64,000 nucleotides of DNA from Paucibacter_B soli (GCF_037482845.1 NZ_JBBHJW010000005.1:62001-126000); one strand, 5' to 3'; positions 9,107 to 17,932 are shown, numbered from the stretch's first letter. Program-made: numbers and translations. Notes: generated by a model not told the origin, from the sequence alone.

Positions 9107-10222
9107 TTAGAGGCCCGACTTGAAGGCGGTGTAGGCGCGCGACATCATGCGGCGCAGCTCGTTGTTGACGGCACCCTGCACGCCCATGCGCGCAATCTCG
9201 GCGTCAGTTGGGAAGACCGAGGGGTTGCTGGCGATCTCGGGGCGCACATGCTTGCGCGCCTCGCGATTCGGGTTGGCGTAGAAGAGTTTGTTGCTTAGCG
9301 AGGCATGCACCTCGGGGCGCAGGATGTAGTTGATGAATTTGTGCGCATTCGCGGCATGCGGTGCGTCGGCCGGTATCACCATGGTGTCGAAGAACAGGAT
9401 GCCGCCGCTCTTGGGCATGGGCGCCTCGATGCGCTGACCGCTCTTGGCGTCAAGGGCGCGCTGGCGGGCATTGTTGAGGTCGCCCGACCAGCCCATGGCC
9501 ACGCAGACCGAGCCCGACACCAGGTCGTTCAGATAGCCCGAGGAGCTGAACAGCGTGATGTGGGGACGCACCGCATGCAGCAGCTCGGTGGCGGCGGCAT
9601 AGTCGCCGGGGCGCGTGGTGTTGAGCGGCTTGCCCAGGTAGTGGAAGACGGCCGGCAGCACCTCGGAGGCCGAGTCCAGATAGGACACACCGCAGTTCTT
9701 CAGGCGCGCCACATACTCGGGCTTGAACAGCAGGTCCCAGCTGTTCTCGGGCATGGGCAGGTCCTTGAGCGCGGCCTTCACCTTGTCGACGTTGTAGCCC
9801 ACCGTGGTGTAGCCCCACAACCAGGTCACCATGTACTGGTTGCCCGGGTCCAGCTTGGCCACCTGGGCCTGCAGGCCAGGATCCAGGTTCTTGAGGTTGG
9901 GCAGCAGGGCCTTGTCCAGGGGCTGGAGCAGGCCGCCATCGGCCTGCATCTTGGCCCAGCCGGTCGAGGACATCACGATGTCGTAGCCGGTGCGGCCGGC
10001 CACCAGCTTGGTGTGCAGGATCTCGCTGCTGTCGAAGGTGTCGTAGCGCACCTTGATGCCGGTTTCCTTTTCGAAGTTGGCAATCGTGTCGTCGGCGATA
10101 TAGGACGACCAGTTGTAGAAGTTCAGCACCTGCTCTTCGGCCCGGGCGTTTGGCAGCAAGGCCGCCAGGCTCAAGCCGAGCAGGGCTGTGCGCCAGCACG
10201 AGCGTTGCATGGTTCGTTTCAT
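9107..10222 (-). CDS. Periplasmic polyamine-binding protein (PotD/PotF family)
   Basis: 371 residues from the ATG at 10222, which has AGGAGA 4 nt upstream (10227-10232). The signal peptide ends near NARAEE (residue about 26). The mature protein starts with the family hallmark LNFYNWSSYIADDTIANFEKETGI and continues with YDIVMSSTGW and QPLDKALLPNL, all typical of PotD/PotF. These proteins capture putrescine or spermidine in the periplasm for an ABC importer. No potG/H/I permease or ATPase genes are in the window, so it must share a transporter encoded elsewhere or bind another ligand such as agmatine or carbamoylputrescine. It lies 46 nt downstream of aguB. Confidence 0.88.
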   Translation of the reverse strand: MKRTMQRSCWRTALLGLSLAALLPNARAEEQVLNFYNWSSYIADDTIANFEKETGIKVRYDTFDSSEILHTKLVAGRTGYDIVMSSTGWAKMQADGGLLQPLDKALLPNLKNLDPGLQAQVAKLDPGNQYMVTWLWGYTTVGYNVDKVKAALKDLPMPENSWDLLFKPEYVARLKNCGVSYLDSASEVLPAVFHYLGKPLNTTRPGDYAAATELLHAVRPHITLFSSSGYLNDLVSGSVCVAMGWSGDLNNARQRALDAKSGQRIEAPMPKSGGILFFDTMVIPADAPHAANAHKFINYILRPEVHASLSNKLFYANPNREARKHVRPEIASNPSVFPTDAEIARMGVQGAVNNELRRMMSRAYTAFKSGL

Positions 10223-10268
10223 GTGGTCTCCTGTACCGTTTTTCTTGACGCTGATGGAAGGTGGGAAT

Positions 10269-11198
10269 TCAAGCGGCCGAGCGCAAATCGGGGCGGACAT
10301 GCCGGCCGTCGCTGCTGAGCAGGGTCTTGTACATATCGGGCCGGCGGTCGCGGAAGAAGCCGAAGCTCTGGCGGTCTTGCCTGATGACCTCCAGATCGAA
10401 GCGCTGCAGCAGGATGGTTTCATCGGTCCGATTCGCCTCGGCCAGCTTGGCGCCGGTATGGTCGGCGATGAAGCTGCTGCCGTAGAAGTTGCCGGTCAGG
10501 CCCTGCTGGCGCTCGTTGCCATTGCCCAGGCCGGTTTCGCTGCCGATGCGGTTGGCGGCCACCACCGGCACCATATTCGCCGCCGCATGGCCCTGCATGG
10601 TGCGCTGCCAATGGCCGGCGGTGTCCATCTCGGCGCTGTGCGGCTCGGAGCCGATGATGGTGGGGAAGCACAGCAGCTCGGCGCCCATCAAGGCCATGCT
10701 GCGCGCCGTCTCGGGATACCACTGGTCCCAGCAGATGGCCACGCCGATGCGGCCGAAGCGGGTGTCCCAGACCTTGAAGCCGGTGTCGCCGGGGGTGAAG
10801 TAGAACTTCTCGGTATAGCCCGGCCCATCGGGGATATGGGTCTTGCGGTAGACGCCCAGCACGCGGCCGTCGGCGTCGGCCACCGCGATGGAGTTGTAGG
10901 CGGCGTTGCCGGCGCGTTCGAAAAAGCCTATCGGCAGCACGATGCCCAGCTCGCCCGCCAGGCGCGCAAAGTGGGCGATGCGGCTGTTGCCCTCGAAGGG
11001 CTCGGCCAGGTCCAGGTGGCGCCAATTCTGGTCCAGGCAGAAGTAGGGCATCATGAACAGCTCGGGGCATAGCACCAGATTGGCGCCCTGCGCGGCGGCC
11101 TGGCGTATCAGGCGTTCGGCGCGCGCCATATTGCGCTGGAAGTCCCAGTCGCCCGAGGCCATTTGCACGGCGGCGACGGTGATGGTGCGAGAACTCAT
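10269..11198 (-). CDS. aguB: N-carbamoylputrescine amidase
   Basis: 309 residues from the ATG at 11198, with AAGGAG just upstream. Nitrilase superfamily with the Glu-Lys-Cys triad: E46 (CPELFMMPYF), K119 (YRKTHIP) and C156 (ICWDQWYPE). The ICWDQWYPE form is characteristic of AguB, which hydrolyses N-carbamoylputrescine to putrescine, CO2 and ammonia. It follows aguA with a 20-nt gap and the two must act in sequence. A longer in-frame extension to 11282 overlaps aguA and lacks family similarity, so I rejected it. Confidence 0.93.
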   Translation of the reverse strand: MSSRTITVAAVQMASGDWDFQRNMARAERLIRQAAAQGANLVLCPELFMMPYFCLDQNWRHLDLAEPFEGNSRIAHFARLAGELGIVLPIGFFERAGNAAYNSIAVADADGRVLGVYRKTHIPDGPGYTEKFYFTPGDTGFKVWDTRFGRIGVAICWDQWYPETARSMALMGAELLCFPTIIGSEPHSAEMDTAGHWQRTMQGHAAANMVPVVAANRIGSETGLGNGNERQQGLTGNFYGSSFIADHTGAKLAEANRTDETILLQRFDLEVIRQDRQSFGFFRDRRPDMYKTLLSSDGRHVRPDLRSAA

Positions 11199-11218
11199 GG
11201 CGTGCAGCTCCTTGTGTT

Positions 11219-12370
11219 TCAGCCGGGCAAGCGGCACACCGCCAGGCGGTTGCCCAGCATGGGTTGCTGTTGGGTCGAGCAATGGGTGGCGCCGCCGCCC
11301 AGCGAGATCGCGCCGATGGGCAGCAACTCGACGCGGCGATCCGGGAAGGCCTGGGCAAACACCTGGCGCGCCAGCTCGTCCTGCGCCACGTTGAAGGCGG
11401 TGGAGATCACCGCGCCGTTGACCAGGATGTAGTTGGCGTAGATGTCGCAGAAGCGCGCACTGCCGTAGTTATGTGCACCGCGCGGCACTGGCAGATCCAG
11501 GATCTCGAAGCGGCGGCCGTGCGCATCGGTGGCCAGCTCCAGCGCGCGCCGGTTCTCCTGCATGGCGCGGTAATAGTCGCCCTGGTCCGGGTCGGCGGCA
11601 TTGAAGAGGATGCGCGCCGGCGCGGTGAAGGAAGCGATGCCGTCCACATGGCCGTCGGTCTCCACCTCGGCCGGGTTGCCGGGCAGCCAGATGATCTTTT
11701 CCACCCCCAGCATGCGGCGCAGCTCGGCCTCGATGTCGGCGCGCGTCATGCCGGGGTTGCGATTGGGATGCAGCAGGCAGCTCTCGGTGGTCAGCAGCGT
11801 GCCCTGGCCGTCCACATAGAAGGAGCCGCCCTCCAGCACCATCTCGGACTGCACCAGGGGCACCTGGGCCAGCGCCGCGATATCGGCGGCCGCGCGCTGG
11901 CAGCCCTCGTAGGGCCGGTATTTCTCGCCCCAGGCGTTGAAGCGAAAACCCACCGCCCGCTGCGTGACCTGGTTCTCGTCCACCAGAAAGATAGGGCCGC
12001 AGTCGCGCAGCCAGTTGTCCTCCACCGCCATGGCCACCACGCTGACCTGTGGGCCGCACAGCTCGCGCGCCTTGGCCGCGAGCGGGGCGTGGGCGGCGAC
12101 GATGCAGCGCTGGTAGCCGGCGATGGTGCGCGCCAGCAGGCCAAAGGCGCGGCAGACGGCGTCGTAATGCTCGCCCCACAGCTCTTCGCGCTTGCTCAGC
12201 ACCGGCCAGCCCAGCCAGGTGGCGGCCATGGGTTCCCATTCGGCGGGCATGCGCAGGCCGGCGCGGCGGCAGTCGAAGTCGTTCAGGTTCAAAGCTTGTG
12301 CCTCATGACGGTTGGCGTGTGGGGTATGAGGGTTACTTTGATTTGAATTTGATGAATGGAAAAGCGACAT
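11219..12370 (-). CDS. aguA: Agmatine deiminase (cytosolic)
   Basis: Up to 383 residues. The family domain begins at RMPAEWEP (about residue 40), and the first about 25 residues are Asn/Ser-rich and poorly conserved, so a TTG start at 12292 (LNLNDFDCR) with a GAGG 5' of it is also plausible. Motifs: WLRDCGP, FNAWG, LEGGSFYVDGQG, TDGHVDG and the catalytic cysteine in GGATHCSTQQQP (about C364). It converts agmatine to N-carbamoylputrescine and ammonia. No export signal, unlike the three paralogues nearby. First gene of the aguA-aguB-binding protein-porin block and divergent from a LysR gene. Confidence 0.92.
   Translation of the reverse strand: MSLFHSSNSNQSNPHTPHANRHEAQALNLNDFDCRRAGLRMPAEWEPMAATWLGWPVLSKREELWGEHYDAVCRAFGLLARTIAGYQRCIVAAHAPLAAKARELCGPQVSVVAMAVEDNWLRDCGPIFLVDENQVTQRAVGFRFNAWGEKYRPYEGCQRAAADIAALAQVPLVQSEMVLEGGSFYVDGQGTLLTTESCLLHPNRNPGMTRADIEAELRRMLGVEKIIWLPGNPAEVETDGHVDGIASFTAPARILFNAADPDQGDYYRAMQENRRALELATDAHGRRFEILDLPVPRGAHNYGSARFCDIYANYILVNGAVISTAFNVAQDELARQVFAQAFPDRRVELLPIGAISLGGGATHCSTQQQPMLGNRLAVCRLPG
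12329..12337 (+). promoter_or_regulatory. AGGGTTACT motif in the aguA/lysR intergenic region
   Basis: The 9-mer AGGGTTACT lies in the AT-rich stretch at the 5' end of aguA, close to the divergent lysR start. The same 9-mer recurs on the minus strand upstream of the lipoprotein deiminase gene (13345-13353). LysR proteins normally bind sites next to their own gene, so this is a candidate recognition element. Confidence 0.4.
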
Positions 12371-12400
12371 TTATTGGGTCAACTGATCTGCTGGGCTCAT

Positions 12401-13258
12401 ATGTCATACGCCAGACTCCCTTCCTTCAAGTTCCTGCTTGGTTTTGAGGCGGCCGCCCGCCTGGGCAACTACTCGCGGGCGGCGGACGAGTTGTGCGTCT
12501 CGCAGTCGGCCATCAGCCACCAGATCTCGCAGCTGGAAGAACAGGTCGGCCAGCCGCTGTTCCGCCGCAAGGGCAGGGGGGTGGAGCTCACCGTGGCGGG
12601 CCGCCTGCTGCTGGACAGCGTGAGCAAGTCGCTAGAGCAGCTGCGTGGCGGGCTGGCGCGTATCGAGACCTATCTGGACGAGAACCTGGTGACCCTGGTG
12701 TGCCCGGCGCCCATCGCCCAGGGCTGGCTGCAGCCGCGCGTGGAGCAGCTGCTGCAGGAGCATGCGCTGCTCTGCCCCATCATCTCCATCGACGAAACGG
12801 CACGCTATATCGACGAGATGGACGTGGACATCGCCATCACCCATGAGCCGCTCAAGCAGCAGGGCGTGTTCGAGGTGCCCCTGCTCAGCGATGAGCTGGT
12901 GGCCGTGTGCAGCCCCGAGATAACCCAGAACATCAGCGGCCTGCTGTGCCTGGAGGGCGACCTCACCAGCGACCGCATCGGACCCTTCATCCGCGAGCAT
13001 TTCAGCGATCTGCGCAAGCTGGCCATCTACGACGATGCCCGCCTGGTGCTGGACGCCGCCTTGCGTGGCCGCGGCCTGGCCCTGGTGTCGCGCCTGCTGG
13101 CCGACGATGGCTTGCGCAGCGGGCGCCTCAAGCGTCTGGCCCCCTACCCCTCGCTGCCCTTGGGCACGGTGTGGATTTCACGCGCCGAGGGCGAACCGCG
13201 CCTGCCCCTGGTGCGTGGTGTGTTCGACAGCCTGCTGCGCTACTCGCAGGCAGACTGA
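12401..13258 (+). CDS. LysR-family transcriptional regulator
   Basis: 285 residues from the ATG at 12401. The first 60 residues form the LysR winged helix (FEAAARLGNYSRAADELCVSQSAISHQI), GcvA-like in its wording (SAISHQISQLE). The remainder is a periplasmic-binding-protein-type effector domain with the expected length. It is divergent from aguA by about 30 nt or more and is followed by two exported deiminase genes on the same strand. I infer that it controls the agmatine genes on both sides. The effector could be agmatine or carbamoylputrescine, but nothing in the sequence identifies it. Confidence 0.88.
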   Translation: MSYARLPSFKFLLGFEAAARLGNYSRAADELCVSQSAISHQISQLEEQVGQPLFRRKGRGVELTVAGRLLLDSVSKSLEQLRGGLARIETYLDENLVTLVCPAPIAQGWLQPRVEQLLQEHALLCPIISIDETARYIDEMDVDIAITHEPLKQQGVFEVPLLSDELVAVCSPEITQNISGLLCLEGDLTSDRIGPFIREHFSDLRKLAIYDDARLVLDAALRGRGLALVSRLLADDGLRSGRLKRLAPYPSLPLGTVWISRAEGEPRLPLVRGVFDSLLRYSQAD

Positions 13259-13312
13259 CACCGACATGAGCCAGTTCGATCGGTAAGCCCAAAACAAATC
13301 AGTTATGCGAAT

Positions 13313-13353
13313 GGGTTACATCCGCAAGAATGCGAATCCCTGGTAGTAACCCT
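13313..13353. promoter_or_regulatory. GGGTTAC / GTAACCC inverted repeat upstream of lipoprotein deiminase
   Basis: GGGTTAC (13313-13319) and GTAACCC (13346-13352) form a 7-bp inverted repeat with a 26-nt spacer, ending 8 nt before the ATG at 13361. The right arm extends to AGTAACCCT, an exact inverse of the 9-mer at 12329-12337. This is consistent with a site for the adjacent LysR regulator. The position close to the start would suit repression unless the start codon is further downstream. Confidence 0.4.
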
Positions 13354-13360
13354 GATTCAC

Positions 13361-14491
13361 ATGAACACAAGACGCGCCCTGCTGGGCTTGGGCAGCCTCG
13401 GGCTGATGAGCGGATTCCTGAGCGCCTGCGGCGGTGGTGGTGGCGATGACAGCGCGCCCGCGCCGAGCCCCGCCCCCGCCCCCGCTCCCAGCGCCTGGCG
13501 CATGCCCGACGAGGGCGAGCCGCATTGCGCCACCTGGATGGCGTTTGCCGCCAGCGAGGCCGTCTGGGGCGCCGAGCTGCGCCGTCCGGTGCAGCAGGCG
13601 CTGGCACGCATTGCCAATGCCATCGCCGCCTTCGAGCCGGTGAAGATGCTGGTCGGCGCCGCGGACATGGCGGCGGCGCGCGAACTCTGCGGGCCGGCGG
13701 TGCAGCTGATCGAGCATGAGATCGACGACCTCTGGATGCGCGACAGCGGCTGTGTCTTCGTCAAGAACGGCCGCGGCGAACGCGCCGCCGTGAACTTCAA
13801 CTTCAACGGCTGGGGCAGGAAGCAGGGCCATGCCCGCGACGCCACCGTGGCCGCCCGCATGGCTGCGCTGGCCGGTGTGCCGCTGCTGGGCAGCAGCCTG
13901 GTGCTGGAGGGCGGCGGCATCGAGGTGGACGGCCAGGGCACGGCCATCATCACCGAGAGCTGCGTGCTCAATGACAATCGCAACCCCGGCGTCAGCAAGG
14001 CCCAGGCCGAGGCCGAACTCAAGCGCCTGCTGGGGCTGGAGAAAATCATCTGGCTGCCCGGTGTTGCCGGCAAGGACATCACCGACGGCCACACCGATTT
14101 CTATGCCCGCTTCCTCAAGCCCGGCGTGGTGGTGGCCGCGCTGGAGCGCGACAGCGCCTCCTTCGACTACCCGGTGACGCGCCGCCACCTGGAGCTGCTG
14201 CGCGCCGCCACCGATGCGCAGGGTCGCGCGCTGCAAATCGTGACGCTGGAAACCCCCAGCCAGGTGAGGCCCGCCTTTGCGCGCAAGGACTTTGCCGCCG
14301 GCTATGTGAACTTTCTGCTCACCGACAAGGCGCTGTTCCTGCCCGAGTTTGGCGACGCCGCCGCCGACCGCGCCGCCCGCATGGCCCTGGCGGCCCAGCT
14401 GCCCGGCCACCAGATCGTGCAGCTCGACATCGACGCGATTGCCGCCGGCGGCGGCGGCATCCACTGCACCACCCAGCAAGAGCCGGCATAG
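13361..14491 (+). CDS. Lipoprotein agmatine deiminase-family protein
   Basis: 376 residues. The N-terminus has twin arginines (NTRRALLGLG), a hydrophobic core and a lipobox LSAC with the lipidated cysteine near residue 25, followed by a Gly/Asp/Pro/Ala-rich linker to about residue 47. The domain then starts with MPDEGEPHCATWMAF and keeps WMRDSG, NFNGWG, LEGGGIEVDGQG, TDGHTDFYARF and the catalytic cysteine C369 in GGGGIHCTTQQEP. It should sit on the inner or outer membrane facing the periplasm, where it would deiminate agmatine or a related guanidino compound. It is closely related to the next gene, evidently a tandem duplicate. Confidence 0.82.
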   Translation: MNTRRALLGLGSLGLMSGFLSACGGGGGDDSAPAPSPAPAPAPSAWRMPDEGEPHCATWMAFAASEAVWGAELRRPVQQALARIANAIAAFEPVKMLVGAADMAAARELCGPAVQLIEHEIDDLWMRDSGCVFVKNGRGERAAVNFNFNGWGRKQGHARDATVAARMAALAGVPLLGSSLVLEGGGIEVDGQGTAIITESCVLNDNRNPGVSKAQAEAELKRLLGLEKIIWLPGVAGKDITDGHTDFYARFLKPGVVVAALERDSASFDYPVTRRHLELLRAATDAQGRALQIVTLETPSQVRPAFARKDFAAGYVNFLLTDKALFLPEFGDAAADRAARMALAAQLPGHQIVQLDIDAIAAGGGGIHCTTQQEPA

Positions 14492-14517
14492 ACTGCATCC
14501 ACCTCCAGGAGCCACCC

Positions 14518-15606
14518 ATGAGCCCCTTGTTCTCACGCCGCCGCCTCATGCAGGCCATGAGCCTGGCGCCCCTGGCCGGCCTGCCGACAGCCGCCCGGGC
14601 CGCCGAGGGCTGGCATATGCCCGACGAGGCCGAGCCGCACGCCGCCACCTGGATGTCCTTCGGCCCCAGCGAGGAGGTCTGGGGCCAGCGCCTGTTGCGC
14701 CCGGTGCAGCAGCATCTGGCCGGCATCGCACGCGCCATCGCGGCCTTTGAGCCGGTGCATATGCTGGTGCGCGAGGAGCAGGTCGAGCTGGCCGCGCGCC
14801 TGTGCGGCAACAAGGTCAGGCTCGAAGTGCAGCCGGTCGATGACCTGTGGATGCGCGACACCGGCCCGGTGTTCGTGAAGAACGCCGCTGGCGGGCACGC
14901 CGGGGTGGACTTCAACTTCAACGGCTGGGGCGGCAAGCAGGCCCATGCGCAAGACGCCGAGGTGGCCGAGTTCGTGTGCGAGCAGACCGGCGTGCCACGG
15001 CTCAGCGCCGAGCTGGTGCTGGAAGGCGGCGGCATCGAAGTCGATGGCCAGGGCACGGCCATCATCACCGAGAGCTGCGTGCTCAACCGCAATCGCAACC
15101 CGGGCCTGACGAAGGCGGCCTGCGAGGCCGAACTCAAGCGACTGCTGGGTCTGGAGAAAATCCTCTGGCTGCCCGGCATTGCCGGCAAGGACATCACCGA
15201 CGGCCACACCGATTTCTATGCCCGTTTTTGCTCGCCGGGGGTGGTGGTGGCCGGCCTGGACGAGGACCCCAAGTCCTACGACCACGCCGTCACCCAGCGC
15301 CATCTGGAGATCCTGCGCCAGGCCAGCGATGCACGCGGACGCAAGTTGCGCGTGCTGGTGCTCAAGGGGCCGGAGCGCGTGCGCCCCGAGCTCGAGTCGC
15401 CCGAGTTCGCGGCCGGCTACATCAACTTCTATGTCTGCAATGGCGCGGTGATCGCGCCCCAGTTCGGCGATGCGCGTGCCGACGCCAACTGCAGCTCGGT
15501 GCTGCGCGAGCTATTCCCCGGGCGCGAGCTGGTGCAGCTGAACATCGACGCCATCGCCGCCGGTGGCGGCGGCATTCACTGCACCACGCAGCAGCAGCCG
15601 CGTTGA
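14518..15606 (+). CDS. Exported agmatine deiminase-family protein (Tat-type signal)
   Basis: 362 residues. A short twin-arginine leader (SRRRLMQAMSLAPLAGL) ends near AARAAEG (residue about 27); the mature protein starts WHMPDEAEPHAATWMSF. All catalytic motifs are present: WMRDTGP, NFNGWG, LEGGGIEVDGQG, TDGHTDFYARF and C355 in GGGGIHCTTQQQP. Long identical nucleotide stretches with the preceding lipoprotein gene (for example around the TDGHTDFYAR codons) point to tandem duplication followed by a change of export type. The gap to the upstream gene is 26 nt with AGGAG before the ATG, so the two are probably cotranscribed. Confidence 0.83.
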   Translation: MSPLFSRRRLMQAMSLAPLAGLPTAARAAEGWHMPDEAEPHAATWMSFGPSEEVWGQRLLRPVQQHLAGIARAIAAFEPVHMLVREEQVELAARLCGNKVRLEVQPVDDLWMRDTGPVFVKNAAGGHAGVDFNFNGWGGKQAHAQDAEVAEFVCEQTGVPRLSAELVLEGGGIEVDGQGTAIITESCVLNRNRNPGLTKAACEAELKRLLGLEKILWLPGIAGKDITDGHTDFYARFCSPGVVVAGLDEDPKSYDHAVTQRHLEILRQASDARGRKLRVLVLKGPERVRPELESPEFAAGYINFYVCNGAVIAPQFGDARADANCSSVLRELFPGRELVQLNIDAIAAGGGGIHCTTQQQPR

Positions 15607-15618
15607 GCCGCGCCCGCC

Positions 15619-17907
15619 CTATTCCGCCAACTCGGGCGCGCGCAAGGGCAGCAGCACCGTCACGCATGTGCCCTGGCCGGGCTGCGAGCTCACGCTCACC
15701 GAGCCGCCCAGGGTCTTGCTGCTGAGCGTCTGCACGATCGCCATGCCCAGGCCCGTGCCGCCCTTGCCGATCTTGGTGCTGAAGAAGGGCAGGAAGATCT
15801 TGTCGAGCGCCTCCTGGCTCATGCCGCGGCCGTTGTCGCGGAACTCGATGCGCACCTTGTCGCCCTCCTGGCGGGCCTGGATGCGCAGCTCGCCGGCCTG
15901 GCCCTCCTCGAAGGCATGCAGGTAGGCGTTGTTGATGAGGTTGATCGCCACCTGGCCCAGCGGCCCCGGATAACTGTCCATCGCTATGCCCGCCGGGATG
16001 TCGAGCAGCAGACGCTGCGGGCGCCGCTTCAGCGTCGGGGTGAGGGTGCCGACGATCTCCTGGATCAGCTCGTGCAGGTCGAAGTGGCGGCGCTGCTCGC
16101 TCGCCTGGTCAGCCGTCACCTGGCGGAAGCCGCTCAGCAGTTCCACCGCACGCTGCAGATTGCGCAGCACCAGCTGGCTGCCGCTGCGCACCTGCTCGAC
16201 GAAGTGCTGCAACTCGCTGCGGCGCAACCCACCGGCGGCGATGCGCCGCTCGAACTCCACCGCCTGGGCCGACAGGGTGCTGCTGGCGATCAGGCCGTTG
16301 CTCATCGGCGTGCTGAGCTCGTGCGAAACGCCCGCCACCATGGTGCTGAGGGTGGCGCGCGCCTCGGTGCGCGACAACGCCTCCTGCACCTCGCAGAGCT
16401 TCTCCATGGTGGCTTCCAGCTGGGCGCTGCGTTCGCGCACGCGCTGCTCCAGGGTGTTGTTGAGCTCCAGGATGCGCGCCTCGGCCTGCTTGCGTGTGTT
16501 GACCTCCATCATCATGCCGACGATCTGCAGCGGTTTGCCGGCGCGGTCGCGTCGGATCACCTTGCCGCGCGTGGCCACCCAGGTCCAGCCCTCGGTGCCA
16601 TGACGGTGCCGGTATTCGACCTCGTAATGGTCGGTCTCGCCGCGCAGATGCGCGCGCAGCACAGCATCGACGGCGGCGATATCGTCCGGGTGGCAATCCT
16701 GCTTCCAGTGGTAGTCCGGCCCGGGTTGCCAGTCGCTCGGACCGTGGCCGGCAATTTCCCGCCAGCGCTCGCTCACTGCGGCCTTGCGGGTCTCGAAGGA
16801 GTAGTCCCAGGTGCCGACGCCGGTGGCGGCGATGATGTTCTGCAGGCGTTCGCTCTCGCTGAGCAGGCGGCTCTGCGCCTGGGCCGCCGCGCGGCTGCGC
16901 CGCTGCGCCCACCAGAGGCTGGCGCTCAGCAGCAGGGTGGCGGCCAGGCCGGCCGCGAGCACCAGGCTCGCCACCTGCGGCGGCGCACCGGCGATGAAGC
17001 CGGGTCGAGGCTGCAGGCGCACGTTCCAGGTGCGCCCCGCCACTTCCACCGCATGTGCCTCGGCCAGCGGGCCGATGTCGGCATTGCCATGCACATAGAT
17101 GGGCGGCTTGTCGGGCTGGTCCGCCGCATGCACCAGCAGGTCCAGCTGCAGGCGCTCGGCCAGCTGGGCGGCGCGCCGGAACAGACTGGGCAGCTCGATC
17201 ACGCCGGCCAGGTAGCCGATCGCGCTGGGGTGCTCGCCTGGCGCGCCCCGGGCATAGACCGGCGCGGTGATGGCAAAGCCCGTCACTGGCCGGGCGTCGG
17301 GCCGGCGATGGATCACCGTGAAGGTGAGCGAGGCCACCGGCCGGCCGCTGGCGCGCGCCTCCAGCTTGGAGGCCATGCGCAGGGCATCGAAGGCCAGGTC
17401 CAGGCCGATGGGCGAGGCATTTTCGGGCCAGCCGAACAGCACCGGCACATGTTCGGGGCGCGCGCGCACCGGCACCCAGCTGTCGGGCGTCGGGCCGGGT
17501 TCGATCACGCGGTAGTCGGCCAGGCCCAGGGCGCGCGCCTGCGCCTCGAACTGCGCCAGCCGCGCGTGTGGCACGATGGGTTGCCACTCCAGCAGCATCA
17601 GCCCGGGCAGGCCCTCGGCGAGCTTGGCGGCATAGCGGTTGAAGGTCTCGCGCTGCAGCGTCGGCTGCTGCGACTCCAGCATCAGGCCGGCGCCACGCAC
17701 CGCCTCGACGGTGCGCGCCAGGTCTTGCGTGAACGAGTCCACCACCTGGCGCGCCGCGGCGCTGCGCAATTCCTTGAAGCGCAGCCGCTCGGCATCGCCG
17801 ACGGCGGCATAGCCCAGCAGGCTGGCGATGCCACCCACGGCCAGGGTCAGCGCGACCAGCAGGGCGTCGCGCTTGCGCTCGAGTCGGTGCGGCCAGCTGG
17901 CGGGCAT
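15619..17907 (-). CDS. Membrane sensor histidine kinase with CHASE and PAS domains
   Basis: 762 residues. A transmembrane segment near 15-35 is followed by a periplasmic CHASE domain (about 75-270, FNRYAAKLAEGLPGLMLLEWQP), a second membrane segment near 305-330, a PAS/PAC module (about 350-470) and a coiled coil (LELNNTLEQRVRERSAQLE). The kinase part has the phospho-accepting histidine in GVSHELSTP (about H529), the N-box INLINNAYLHAF, and G-boxes DNGRGMS and GGTGLGMAIV. CHASE domains sense small ligands outside the cell. No response regulator is adjacent, so its partner is unknown. It is convergent with the exported deiminase gene, with 12 nt between stops. Confidence 0.88.
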   Translation of the reverse strand: MPASWPHRLERKRDALLVALTLAVGGIASLLGYAAVGDAERLRFKELRSAAARQVVDSFTQDLARTVEAVRGAGLMLESQQPTLQRETFNRYAAKLAEGLPGLMLLEWQPIVPHARLAQFEAQARALGLADYRVIEPGPTPDSWVPVRARPEHVPVLFGWPENASPIGLDLAFDALRMASKLEARASGRPVASLTFTVIHRRPDARPVTGFAITAPVYARGAPGEHPSAIGYLAGVIELPSLFRRAAQLAERLQLDLLVHAADQPDKPPIYVHGNADIGPLAEAHAVEVAGRTWNVRLQPRPGFIAGAPPQVASLVLAAGLAATLLLSASLWWAQRRSRAAAQAQSRLLSESERLQNIIAATGVGTWDYSFETRKAAVSERWREIAGHGPSDWQPGPDYHWKQDCHPDDIAAVDAVLRAHLRGETDHYEVEYRHRHGTEGWTWVATRGKVIRRDRAGKPLQIVGMMMEVNTRKQAEARILELNNTLEQRVRERSAQLEATMEKLCEVQEALSRTEARATLSTMVAGVSHELSTPMSNGLIASSTLSAQAVEFERRIAAGGLRRSELQHFVEQVRSGSQLVLRNLQRAVELLSGFRQVTADQASEQRRHFDLHELIQEIVGTLTPTLKRRPQRLLLDIPAGIAMDSYPGPLGQVAINLINNAYLHAFEEGQAGELRIQARQEGDKVRIEFRDNGRGMSQEALDKIFLPFFSTKIGKGGTGLGMAIVQTLSSKTLGGSVSVSSQPGQGTCVTVLLPLRAPELAE

Positions 17908-17932
17908 GGCAGACGTCGCTGTCCAGCCTTGC

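Noticed and set aside
11199..11282. Longer start for aguB
   Set aside because: It overlaps the end of aguA and precedes a good ribosome-binding site with ATG at 11198.
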